Shown: piece after piece, positions 33,414 to 43,974 of the stretch
Position numbering within the stretch: the stretch's first letter is position 1
Layout: each line of letters begins with the position of its first letter
NCBI GenBank assembly: GCA_963457665.1
Contig: OY735209.1
Span: 61,499,654-61,563,653 of the forward strand
Direction: 5' to 3'
Length of the DNA: 64,000 nucleotides
DNA from: Thysanoteuthis rhombus
Lineage: Eukaryota; Mollusca; Cephalopoda; Oegopsida; Thysanoteuthidae
The notes under the pieces: model-generated
Database searches by the model: none
What the model was told of the DNA's origin: nothing
The model's input: the letters and a program-made list of their open reading frames with translations, nothing else
Program-made: the position numbers and the translations under genes

Positions 33414-33892
33414 GATAGTTACTTCAGAATTATGAAATAGTCAACAGACTTCAACAAAAAAGATCCTATGATGACTAACTGGGTTCAGATAATTGATCTG
33501 ATTATTTATTCAGTTACCATCTATGTTTGATTAGATACACATTCAATGAAAGACTGGTATTCATTCTTCAGATTGCTCATACAAGAAGCAAATCTGTTTT
33601 TTGGGAGAGAATATAGATCTTTCTATCAGACTTCAATGATCATAATTCAATGTGACAATATATCTCTGTAAAATTGTTTGACATAAGCCTTTGCCGTCCC
33701 TTATCAGACAAATATCAATTCTAATATTTCACCCAGGAATTGTAGCAGGAAACGAACCAACAAGAATTCTGGTTTCTGTCTGAATCTTTTAGACAAGGCA
33801 TTGATTGATATTATTACACAATGACTCTCTTCGACTTACATGATCATATCTGAGTATATACATCCAGGCATGAAAATACATTATTAACAAGA
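33414..33892. other. Spacer, nothing recognised
   Basis: AT-rich. No coding or repeat match was noticed. Confidence 0.5.
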
Positions 33893-34185
33893 ACAGGCCT
33901 GGCTGCTGCAGAGTCAAACTCAGCTCAAACTTCTAATATGATGAAAGATGATCACTGCAACTTTTTTTTTGCATGTATAATAAATCTAAAAAAATAGGAA
34001 AATATATATTTTGGGGGGGATGTATCTATTCATTAGAAGGAAATAAGCCTGTGTGTCTGTATATATGAGACATTTTTGTTAATATCCAAGATATTTCAAT
34101 TAAGCTGAGTTAATAAGACAGCCTCGTGGCAATTAGTTTTGTAGTTCTTGTTAGGGTCGAAAAATGAAGTCAACTCCAGTTTGGG
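33893..34185 (+). repeat. Family Y, most complete sense copy
   Basis: The order is: domain GGCCTGGCTGCTGCAGAGTC and AAACTTCTAATATGATGAAA; GATCACTGCAAC; linker with GGAAATAAGCCTGTGTGTCT; then tRNA-like TCAATTAAGCTGAGTTAATA and TTAGGGTCGAAAAATG. This copy shows that the tRNA-like block follows the conserved domain, so the putative Pol III promoter is not at the element's head. Confidence 0.65.
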
Positions 34186-34369
34186 AGTTTGGCAAAAATG
34201 CTAACATGAAAAAAATAAGTCTATGCAGAGATTGAGACAATATGCACAGAATGTTTTAGATGGATTGATAGAGAGAGAGAGAGAATCAGACAGAGATAGA
34301 TAGATGGATAGGATCTTCCTGGAATCATTGCACTTGGAAGAAAACAGGGTGTACAGGGGGAGTGTGAAC

Positions 34370-34505
34370 TCAAGTTTAGCTAGTACACAGAAACCAATGT
34401 TAATAAAGCCGACAGGATACTGAAGCTGATTAGAAGATCAAGTTTTAGGATGCTGACTATGTCTATTCTTTCTTACCCAGGTACAAACCTCATTTGGAGT
34501 TTACC
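34370..34505 (+). pseudogene. CR1/L2-like LINE ORF2 fragment
   Basis: Translation gives YTETNVNKADRILKLIRRSS and, after, FRMLTMSILSYPGTNLIWSL. This fits the post-RT segment of CR1/L2-type LINEs (x-A-N-(K/R)-x-L-x-x-I-(K/R)-R-x-F ... LYK-x-LVRPHLEY). It ends where RTE sequence begins at about 34546. Confidence 0.55.
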
Positions 34506-34545
34506 AATGCTGGGTGGCCATCCTGCTTCTTTCATTCAGTTTGTC

Positions 34546-35122
34546 CAGGACAAAGACACAACAATCAAAATAGAAATGCTGAAAAAAAAGTACACAACTA
34601 CATCTACCTAAGACAACCGATCTCCATGAAATCCTTTGAGAAAGAAGGGGAAATAAAGCAAAGAATCTCTCTACGATGACAAGCTTTTGATAAAGCAGGC
34701 TCAGCCTTTCAGATTAAGCAAATCCTATTAATCTTAAAAAGAAGGGTCTACAACCAATGCATCCTCCGAATAGTCACCTATGGAGATGAAACATGGAACC
34801 TAACCAAAAGTTTGACCCTCAAACTGACAACTGTGCAATGCGCACGGGAGAGAATTATGCTCAACTTCATATAGAAAGATCATGAGACAGTACAATAGAA
34901 AATGAATAGGTGTCTGAGATATCATAGAAACCATTAAAAAACTCAAATGGCAATGGGCTGGTCATGTTGCAAGAATGCCTGACAACTGATGGACATCACA
35001 ACTCACAACATGGGATCATATGTGAAAATGTAGCCTTCAAAATATGGGATGGTATGATGAACTAGATAATAGAGATGTCTGGCAAATCTTGGTGAAGGTC
35101 TATGTCCAAAGCTAGACGCTGT

Positions 35123-35156
<34 letters not shown>

Positions 35157-35157
35157 T
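34546..35157 (+). mobile_element. RTE-clade LINE 3' end with tail (R8)
   Basis: Contains the segment after the RT core (DTTIKIEMLKKKYTTTST-like, ISMKSFEKEGEIKQRIS), YNQCILRIVTYGDETWNLT, IKKLKWQWAGHVARMPDN and the ORF2 tail. It ends in (GAT)n/(TGA)n at 35131-35157, the longest tail among the copies. In-frame stops (for example after DN) and small indels disable it. Confidence 0.9.
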
Positions 35158-35444
35158 AACAACTTTTATTACCTAAATAATAAGATGATTATCGTGGCAT
35201 ACCTAAGACAAGACAGAGTGGAAGGAAGTGGTTTCATGCTTTTCCCAAACCCATTAGAGCTTTGTAAATATGAGCAGCCTCAGTCAAAATTTGAAAACAC
35301 CTATGCTACCTCACATCTCAAACAATATAAAAATAATAATTTTTCTTATCTATGGAGGCTAAAGTTCAAAGTATTCTATTGATCTCAGTGAAATAGAAAA
35401 GAGGCACATCATTGAATTTTAGCTAATCTGATTGAAATCTGTTT
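35158..35444. other. Spacer with weak repeat similarity
   Basis: TTTCATGCTTTTCCCAAACC at 35233-35252 resembles ATCATGCTTTTCCCAAGAGC at 5233-5252, hinting at a very old shared repeat. Nothing else is recognised. Confidence 0.35.
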
Positions 35445-35477
35445 TAAAATAACAAATTTGGAAAATTTGTTATTTTA
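35445..35477. repeat. Perfect 15-bp stem hairpin, 3-nt loop
   Basis: TAAAATAACAAATTT, GGA loop, AAATTTGTTATTTTA. It is AT-only in the arms and has no adjacent gene, so a terminator role is not supported. Confidence 0.9.
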
Positions 35478-36189
35478 TAATACATGAATAGAACTTGGCT
35501 AACTTCTAAAAATATTTATGGAAAAACTTGCCATTCTTAACACCTACTGACTATCAAATTGAAAAACTAAAATACTTATATGGTATCTTCTATACTTTTG
35601 TGATTGATGATTATCATTAAAGAAGTTTTGAGGATAAATGTATAAGTAAAGCCTGTAAACAAATTTTCTTAGCAAGGAAAGGTATTGGAGCCAACCCTGC
35701 ATATACAGATTTGGTCATGGTTATTGGCAACCTTAGATTTCTTGTATAACCTGTCAGGAAAAATAACAAATGGTATTAATTTTCCTAGACCGATCATATT
35801 TTCAATTTCTTTGAAATTATTACATGAAAGTTGAAAAGTATTTCTTTCTTACTAAATTACATAGGACCTCCGATTATATTCTGATGATACAAGTTTTGTA
35901 CATTTCCATTTATTTATTTATTGTACAGGTTGTATACAGAATTCAAAGGTGCTAAAAATTGTGACCAGCACTGTAAATTCAGCCAAAATATTGTTGTTAC
36001 AACAAGGGTAACAAAAGTATGAAATGAATTCTCTAAACAACTCTTTGAATGTCTTATATTAATTAGATTTTTGTCTCATTTACATGTTTAGGCTTTGTTC
36101 TTTCTCCCTAACTCACTCACACAGGGTATGATGTGAGCTACTTACTCTTTTCTGTTCAAAGTCCCACTACTCTTGTTCTGATAAATATC
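35478..36189. other. Spacer, nothing recognised
   Basis: AT-rich. No coding or repeat match was noticed. Confidence 0.5.
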
Positions 36190-36515
36190 CATTTGTCGTT
36201 GAACATAGATCTTCCCCAAGATTCATCAAACCTAGCTATCATGGGTGCCACAGAGCCAATACCTTCGTCATTAGTTTGTCATTCAATCTCATTTTTTTTT
36301 TTCAACAGTTACAGGTTTGCATATCATCTCTCAGGATCCATGTTGTGAGTTGCGATGTCCAGCAGATGTCTTGCAACATATCCAGCTTATTGCCTTTTGA
36401 GTGTTTTAATGGATTTTGTAATATCTCTGACTCCTGTTTTTCTCTATTATACTATGCTGGTTTGTAATTTCTCAATATGATATTGAACATGATTTCCTCT
36501 TGACTGTTTTAAATT
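36190..36515 (-). mobile_element. RTE-clade LINE 3' fragment (R9)
   Basis: Antisense to the ORF2 C-terminus: AACATAGATCTTCCCCAAGA, TCATGGGTGCCACAGAGCCA, CAGGATCCATGTTGTGAGTT and ATTGCCTTTTGAGTGTTTTA (the KLKWQW region). A T10 run at 36292-36301 disrupts it, and part of the DNRW-downstream region is deleted. Confidence 0.8.
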
Positions 36516-36905
36516 TGTACATTGTTCAGTGTTATCTTATTTCCCAAGTCCAGGTCATTATGTTTTAGCCTGACATTGTTTATGACCAGTGGTGTAATGC
36601 TATGGGAACAGCATTCCTTTACTTTGTTTGGGAAGGGGAATGGTATTCTCTCACTATCTATTTGATAATAAGATTCTCAAAATGGCAAATTGTAGCCATG
36701 TATATTGAATAAAGGTGCCCCTAGTATGCATCTTGAACTCCCTGTCGTAAACCACCCAGCTGTACAAGCTTGTTGGACTCACTAGATCGCTATTATCACC
36801 AGAGCAGGCACTTCTGCATTCCATCACTTTTAACATGACTTTTTTATTATGTAAATTAACATCTTCAAAAGAGGCTTCCTCAAGAAAAATCTTTAAAAGA
36901 ATAAA
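36516..36905. other. Spacer, nothing recognised
   Basis: No repeat or coding match. The 89-codon minus frame at 36654-36923 overlaps the start of family X copy O and is not credible as a gene. Confidence 0.45.
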
Positions 36906-37215
36906 ACCAGTCTGGTTAGTCACTCAAAGGAAACCATCATGTGATCAATGTCTTTTGGCAGCCTGCCATTTTGAGAGTGATCAATTAAAAAAAAAGGGGG
37001 ATCAAAGAGTGAGTTACTTCTCTTGCATTTAGTTGGGCACTGATCAATAAAAAAAGTCTGAATTTTCAAAAGGAAATCAGACTCAAGCTATAACTTACAT
37101 TGTAAATTGAACCCGCCTTAAAAAAATATTTAGAGTTGCAATTTTCAAAGAATGTTTTTTGTAGACATAAGGAGGAGATGTTTAAATTTCCAGCCCTTTA
37201 GTTCTATCATCACTG

Positions 37216-37281
<66 letters not shown>

Positions 37282-37362
37282 GACAACCAGTCATTCAACC
37301 TGCTGGACCGACTCGATAACTGAAGAAACCTATGTTGACTGTTTTGGTAGACAGTCTCTGAT
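36906..37362 (+). repeat. Family X copy O (full length, with (TA)n expansion)
   Basis: All modules are present: CCAGTCTGGTTAGTCACTCA, GAGAGTGATCAATTAAAAAA, AGTCTGAATTTTCAAAAGGA, AACTTACATTGTAAATTGAA, CAGCCCTTTAGTTCTATCAT and CCTATGTTGACTGTTTTGGT. A (TA)n array (37218-37275) replaces the TACATACATA tract of the 3' module. Confidence 0.92.
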
Positions 37363-37760
37363 AAGATTACATTCATCAAAAATAATTATTTGATAATGTT
37401 GATTACATTTTTACCAAAAAACAATTTCAAATGAAACTGGTATTGAAAACTGTTATCATTATTTGGGTAATATTCATTGGACATTAAAAATTTGCTATTC
37501 TATGTAAAAGATATTTTCAATTTGAAGACAAAATTTGCCATGTTCCTGGTAAGTCTTTGTTGGCAGGCTTTACTGAATTAACATTAAAGATTGCACATCG
37601 TATGATAGGCCAAAGAAAAATTAAGAAAATAAAACATTTCTTCTTTTTCTGAAGTAAATCTTTTCATCTTTTTTTAGTATCTATTTATTTATCAGCCACT
37701 AATGCTTGGCACCAATGAGGTTTCCTACATTGTCTATTCGCATTAAACTACAAGAATGCT
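37363..37760. other. Spacer between two inverted family X copies
   Basis: No recognised sequence. It separates copy O (plus) and copy P (minus), which form a large imperfect inverted repeat. Confidence 0.5.
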
Positions 37761-38254
37761 TAATAGAAATCATCAACGAAAACTGCCACAAAGACTACCA
37801 ACATAGGTCTCTGTAGTTTTTAAGTTGGTCTGGCTATATATGTATGTATGTATGTACGTATGTATGTATGTATGTACGTATGTATGTATGTATGTATGAG
37901 TGTATGTATGTATATGTATGTGTGTATGAAGCATACAGTCCACAACAATAGAGTTGAACAGCTGAGAATTCAGACATTTATAACATTATTACGTATTTTT
38001 TTAAAAATCTCCCACTGGAATTGGTTTTTGAGTGGAGGATCCAATTTTCACTGTACGTTCATTCTAAATTCATTCCTGAGTTAGGGTCCAGCTGTATTCA
38101 TTCTTGTCTATTGAAAATTCAAGTTTTTTTCGTGATCACTGTCTAACAAAAGGCAAGAGAAGCAACTTATTAATTCCTCTAATATGGCATGTTGCCAAAA
38201 GAGGTTGGTCATGTGATTGTTTCTATTGAGTGACTAACCAAACTGGTCCTGGTT
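37761..38254 (-). repeat. Family X copy P (full length, with (TATG)n expansion)
   Basis: On the minus strand it runs from CAGTTTGGTTAGTCACTCAA through CAACCTCTTTTGGCAACATG, AGTGATCACGAAAAAAACTT and AACTCAGGAATGAATTTAGA to GGTAGTCTTTGTGGCAGTTT. The TACATACATA tract of the 3' module is expanded to (TATG)n/(TACG) at 37836-37930. Confidence 0.9.
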
Positions 38255-40000
38255 TAGTTTTTTTCTTTTTTCTTTTAATTTTCTTTTTTCTCTTGCTCAT
38301 GTTATCCATTTCCAGATACTTGTAACGTGAGATTAACTGTCTCAACTGAGAGTCCAATATCCTTGACTTTTCTTACTTTGGTTTAAAGAATTTTTCCATT
38401 TAGTAGTGATGCAACGAAGACAAACATCTTATTAAGGAATAAATAATGATCAACTTCTACCAAATTTTAATTAGAAGCCAAAATCTTGCTTTGCTTCTCT
38501 AAGAAAACTACTTATCATACAAAAATGTAGTTGGGTAGCCAATGGTGTAAAAAGCATACATATCAGTAACTATAATTGGCATTTTTTTTTAATAAATTTT
38601 ATTCATTTAGCTCATAGTGGGTGCTATCACCCCCTTAGGGGCAATGGAAGATTCAAAGGGGTGCTGGAAAGCAAAGGCATTAGAAGAGGTTGGTTCGGGA
38701 GGCTAAGAGCAAGGAATATAAATACCTCCAACACAAAATCATGTCTGAAATAATTATTTTACTGTAAAATTGTTTGAAGTTCAAAAATTTTCCTTTTTTA
38801 TAATTTAATTGAAATCTTTTAAAAGATTTGGTTTGGAATTGCCTACTCAGCAACACTGTTTCAGCTCCAGGGCTTTTCAGCTCCAGACAATTCAACAGTA
38901 AGACTTTTCAACACCATAATATAGCTTCAAGACTAGCAAAGCTAGCCAAGGCCTGGTGCATCCACCTTTGAATAGCTTGTTTCTTGTGCAAACAGCCTCT
39001 TCTTTTTTTTTTTTTTTGAATTAAACGAATAAATAAAATTGAAAAATCAAAATATTAGAAATAGAATTATCTGAATGATAAATTCATTGATTCATTTGAA
39101 TATCAAAAAAAAAAAAGATTGATTCGTTTTTTGAACATATACATAATTGTCCTAAAATTTTGTTATAAAGATCTATCTAATTTCTATGGAATGACTTTAT
39201 TCTAAAAATCTTTAAAAATCATGAGATTAAAAATGTATCAAAAAATCAAGTGGAAAAAGACCAATTGAAAACAAAATAAGAAAATACAATGAAATTAGTG
39301 AAACTATAATTCAAGCAAAATTTAGCTAGAACTGTTGAACTAATACTTATAAAAATGTTTTTTTATTTTAAAAAACCATTAAGAAAGAGAGATTGATCTA
39401 ATTTTTGTTAAAAATCGGAAAAAAAATAGAGAAAAAGTTTTATAGTGCTAAAATAACAATGTTGAATTGGTAGCAGTGAATAGGGCCTTCTTGCTTATTT
39501 CTTATTTGTCCCAACTAATGTCCTTCCCAGGGAACTTTAAAATTTTTAGTGCGCAGATCTTCCTTAAGCTGTCACTCTGCTTCACAGATGAGCCCGTGTA
39601 TATTCCTGCATTTCAAGACCCATTGATTGAATTCTTTTGGAGAACTATCCGAAATTTTACAGGTTTCTGTTGGACATAGTCTTTTAGGCAAAAGTACCGA
39701 CAAAGCACACCTTGTATACTCAAGATTAAACTTACAATCAGGGAATTTTGAGGCCATCTTGTTATCGACAGATTTAAAACTACTGCTTGTTGCTTCTTGC
39801 TACTTGTGGAAAAACTTTCAAATTACTGTAGCTCTATGTTTTGAATTTTATATGCGTGATTTGTTTCCTTTGAAACATGTGTTATCATAGGCTTATCAAG
39901 ACAGATGATGGTCAAACTGTTGTAATAAAATGAATAAAATTTCTTTCTATTTTTTAATATTTTCAGGCATTCAAATTAGAGCCGTATATTTTCTTGATAT
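38255..40000. other. Spacer, mostly unrecognised
   Basis: Homopolymer-rich AT sequence. A less repetitive stretch at 39460-39900 has open frames on both strands (87 codons at 39627-39890 plus, 61 codons at 39572-39757 minus) but no domain I recognise. It is the best place in this stretch to look for a missed exon or UTR. Confidence 0.4.
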
Positions 40001-40004
40001 CTTT

Positions 40005-40250
40005 TTATATGTAGGTACATCCATAAGTCCGTAGCCAAATGATAAAAAAGGTATTTATTTTACACAATGAATAATCATTTTTCAACACTATTCCCTTCTT
40101 TGTAATGCACCTAACCCAATGCTTCTCCATTGTCAATACTATTGGATTTCATCAAGACTAGTATGCTTGCTCTTTTAAGAGCAGAAAATCCAGCTCAATT
40201 CATTCAGGCCTTGGGGTTTTTCAAGGATAATATAGCAGGGACATAATGGA
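40005..40250 (-). pseudogene. Mariner-like transposase C-terminal relic
   Basis: The minus strand at about 40010-40125 reads MEKHWVRCITKKGIVLKNDY then FFIIWLRTYGCTYI and a stop. This resembles the terminal pattern of mariner-type transposases (R-W-x-x-C-(I/V)-x-x-x-G-D-Y-(F/V)-E-K). Upstream, KEQAY and LDFLLLK fragments are heavily decayed. No catalytic motif remains. Confidence 0.4.
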
Positions 40251-40945
40251 TGGATTCAAGTTTTCTCATTTTCTAAGAAACCCTTGGAAGTCATGTTATT
40301 TTGAAGATATGGATCTTATTTATGGTGAATATAATGTTCATATGACCTCATTATGAATTCAAAATGGCCACCATATTCAGAATAGTCATAAAATTTAAAG
40401 AACATATGCATGTGTTCCCGGAGTGAATGATTTTTTTAAAAAAAACAACAAATGTTTTATTATGAGGCACCCATTGAAGCATCTCAAAATAACCTTAAAC
40501 TATAAATTAAAACCATGTAAAAATCAGAGTGTGATCACAGATATTACTGACTGATATTATAATGTATTAATGAAAACAGCAATGTGCAGTGTTGTTCCCT
40601 TGGGCATTGATCACATTTTTCCAAGAAATAGTATAGTGATCAGCAAGCTGAAGACTCTGATCTTTGAACAAAGAACAAGAAACTGGATTTGCTGTTTCTT
40701 GAATACAAATGAAAAGGAGAATAGCTTACTGTCATTTTATGAGATTTAAAGCTGAATCAGGATGAAGGGGTAATCTATATGATTAACATATCTCAAAGCA
40801 AAGAAAATCATTGCTTCTAATTCAATTATCATGGCTGAGACTTTTAAATATTACATTATTATGTTTCTCTTGCTCACTCACTCTTCTCTCCCAGATTCAG
40901 GACACACATATCCACGTATACCAAACATAGATATTCACAGATTAT
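40251..40945. other. Spacer, nothing recognised
   Basis: AT-rich. No coding or repeat match. Confidence 0.5.
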
Positions 40946-40950
40946 ATATG

Positions 40951-40955
<5 letters not shown>

Positions 40956-41043
<88 letters not shown>
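40956..41043. repeat. (GA)n microsatellite
   Basis: A pure AG dinucleotide run of about 85 bp. The Arg-Glu and Ser-Leu frames across it are artefacts. Confidence 0.97.
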
Positions 41044-41047
<4 letters not shown>

Positions 41048-42440
41048 GACCCCCTGAATTAAAAAAACAAAAAATCCAATCACGAATAGAAACTCCTACA
41101 CCTGCCCCCCTTTTTGTGTTCTGGAAAAATGATAAACATGAGAAAAAAACCTTACAAATCATAATGTCACCAGAATTTGAAGTCATGTGAAGAAAATCTC
41201 TCAAAGAATTAATTTGGACAGAATAATTGTTCTCAAGTGACATATTTATGACATCACAAGCATATTCACTTGGCTGACATAAACCAAGGATTTAGTTCAA
41301 CGTCATAGCCATGTAGTGAATAGAACTACCTCAAAATGTTACAAATCAAGCCAGAGCTTTTTGCACACTCTAATCTTTCACAATTTAGGGATACCTTGAA
41401 TCAGGACACCAAGCTGCAATGCATTGTGTGTGAGGAGAAGGTAAAGAAGAGTCAGAAACTTTCACAAATACAAGTATACAAGACTACGTATTTATAAGGT
41501 AGCCACTTTTATAGATACAGAGAGGCGTAATGGTAATAGACACAGAAAGCAGAATCAGAGAACCAAGATGGAATTCTAACAAGGTTGTTTATATTCCCTC
41601 GACATGAATCAATTATTTTTGTCACATTGTTAGATTTCTTGAAAAGATCTCTCATTACTGGCATACCACAATGATTGACAGAGAAAAGAGAGCGTGATTG
41701 AGCATTTTGGTGAACAATTCTTGTGTGACTACTTTACCAGTTCAGGCAATAGCACCAAGGCTGTTACTCATTAACATACTTGACTAGATCAAATCAATTA
41801 ACTTTCATTCACCTCATAATAACCATTCATTAATTTCTTGGGGGCATGGAAATGATAAATAACAAGTTTGTTTCTCTTTCACCAGATTCTACCAGTTCCA
41901 TACTAAGCATCTAAAAAAATAAACAATTCAGTCATGAATTGTATTTAACTAGGACATGTCTATTCAAAAGTTGCAATTTTTGAATGATGTTGTTAATAGC
42001 AACAAACAAAATGGAATTTTTTTTTAAAAATACTCTTTACGCCATCCTTACTATAATTCAATTCAATCTCGTTCTACAGAAGAAAAAAAAAAAGAAGATT
42101 CTCTTTCTCTCTCTCTCAATAAATATACACACGTGTATGTATGTATATATATATATATATATATGTATGTTATACCAAATATTTCAAATCTATAAAACCA
42201 TGCTCGTAAAGTATACATTCAAGCAAAAATCTACATCCATTTTAAAAAGAATTTTTTTTGTTGCAAATCAAGCACACACCATCCTATTGAAAAACGTAAA
42301 TCCTAACAATTTCCAACTTGATACCGCAATTTCCAGTGCATGAGCCAACATATCTAGTGAATATCAACTCTGTACAATGGCCAGTCATTGAGTTATCGTG
42401 ATAAACAGACAGACAGACATTTCTCAAATCGTGATCAGGT
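41044..42440. other. Spacer, nothing recognised
   Basis: Contains short (CT)n, TATG and (TA)n tracts at 42101-42170. The 119-codon frame at 41984-42343 crosses these tracts and is not credible as a gene. Confidence 0.45.
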
Positions 42441-42612
42441 TTGACCCATTAAGTGCAAATGATGCAAATCTCCTTCATTGCAGTTCCAAAGCTAAACTAA
42501 TAATATTTCTATTTTGTGATTGATGACAACTCTTTTCTTCCTGTGAGTCAGGGTCCTTATCTTGCAATGAATGACTATTGCTTTTCACCACCCTCCGCAG
42601 TTAATGGGTTAA
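42441..42612. mobile_element. piggyBac-like MITE candidate
   Basis: Terminal inverted repeats TTGACCCATTAAGTGC (42441-42456) and GCAGTTAATGGGTTAA (42597-42612) match at 14 of 16 positions once complemented. The right end carries a TTAA and the left a TTGA, consistent with a mutated TTAA target duplication. The interior (about 140 bp) is non-coding. Confidence 0.6.
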
Positions 42613-42947
42613 TAAATGGAAAGAAGTTCATCAGGTTTGGCAATAAATACGTGCAGCGTCACAGGCAATAAACTAATTGGAGTTCAGGAATTTATTGACA
42701 AATGACAGTGGCTTGATAATGCTTTAAATGTTCCTTTTGACAACACACAAAGACTCATTTTTCAAGTGCTGGATGCAACCAAAGACGTGCATGGATATCA
42801 AGTAATGTTCCAAAAGACGTCCATAATAAACACTTATGTAAATATTTCATGATCACATGAGCAATTTAATTGTTCATTTCTGTTAATTTTAACAGGCCAA
42901 AATTTGAGATGGAATCTAATAATACACCTGTAGGAGGCTGCAGAATG

Positions 42948-43137
42948 GATTATAGGGGTTCCTTGAGACATACTTAAAGCATGTCTCAAGGCATTCAAGG
43001 TCTCATATCACTCGCAAAGTTTGAGTAACCCTTTTTTTATCATCTCATCTCATCTTATAGATTATAAGGGTTCCTTTAGACATGAAAATTATTTGTAGGG
43101 TTCTCCCAGTCTAAAAAGTTTGAGAAAGGCTGGTCAA
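42948..43137. repeat. hAT-like terminus, partial tandem duplication, with hairpin
   Basis: ATTATAGGGGTTCCTTGAGA (42950) and ATTATAAGGGTTCCTTTAGA (43063) begin two similar blocks. Each ends in an AAAGTTTGAG-type terminus (GCAAAGTTTGAGTAACCC; AAAAAGTTTGAGAAAGGCTG). The first holds a perfect 11-bp hairpin, CCTTGAGACAT / ATGTCTCAAGG, at 42961-42991. Confidence 0.5.
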
Positions 43138-43974
43138 AACGGACTGATATGACCCATTAGGGAATGATACACCACATCTACACCACCATTACTATAAGAG
43201 TCCAAACATAACATCACATTTGCTCTTACTTATAAGCAGGTCTTCCCTATATATTTGGATTCGCTTATACACAAATAATCATACATAAGTAAAAGAATGA
43301 ATAAGGTCCCACTACTTATATTAGACTGTTATCACTTTGAAAATGCAAGTGATAAATCACAAGTTTTATTTGTTGTTACTCATAAACAGATTATTTATCA
43401 AAAAATTGTAATCAAAATTAGATTAGATGTAGCATTGTTGGTCCAAAATGACTATAGCAACCCCCAAAAAGCACTTTTTTGAAAAACAAAAGAAAATATT
43501 TTCTGATGGTGCCTATTGGTGAACTCATGCACATTTACAAGTTTGTAGCCCCAAAAAATGTGACCAAGAGTGCTAGGAGACATATACATAGGATCACATA
43601 GATAGGCACATATATTGATATACACACTCAAAGAGAAAAAACCAGAAGCCCACTTGGCTGGTTGGTCAGGCCATTTGTAAGGATATGGTAATTTGATTAT
43701 TGGAATTAATTTCAAATTTATCATAGAAAATAGACAAGCAAAAAAATTAACTCAGGATTCTTATTTACCATTTCTGCTGAAAGATTGATTATCAAAACAT
43801 CAAAGAGACTTCGAAGCATGAAGTAACTTTTCATTTATTTTTGATATTATGTACATTAATGTTTCGATAAATTGTGCGCATGAAACATTTGTGATTGAAG
43901 ACTTTACAGTTATGAAAGAATGCTTCTAGAAATGACAGCAATCGACAGACATTTGATTAACACATCATCTGTGA
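43138..43974. other. Spacer, nothing recognised
   Basis: The minus frame of 90 codons (43452-43724) and the plus frame of 61 codons (43297-43482) lack recognisable domains. Confidence 0.45.

Noticed and set aside
35445-35477. Rho-independent terminator
   Set aside because: AT-only stem, no upstream gene, and a eukaryotic context.
36906-37362. Family X as a Helitron
   Set aside because: Although a TCTGG start and a CTAA near the end were tempting, copies are not preceded by a consistent A, the 3' hairpin is not in the canonical position, and the end is not reliably CTRR.
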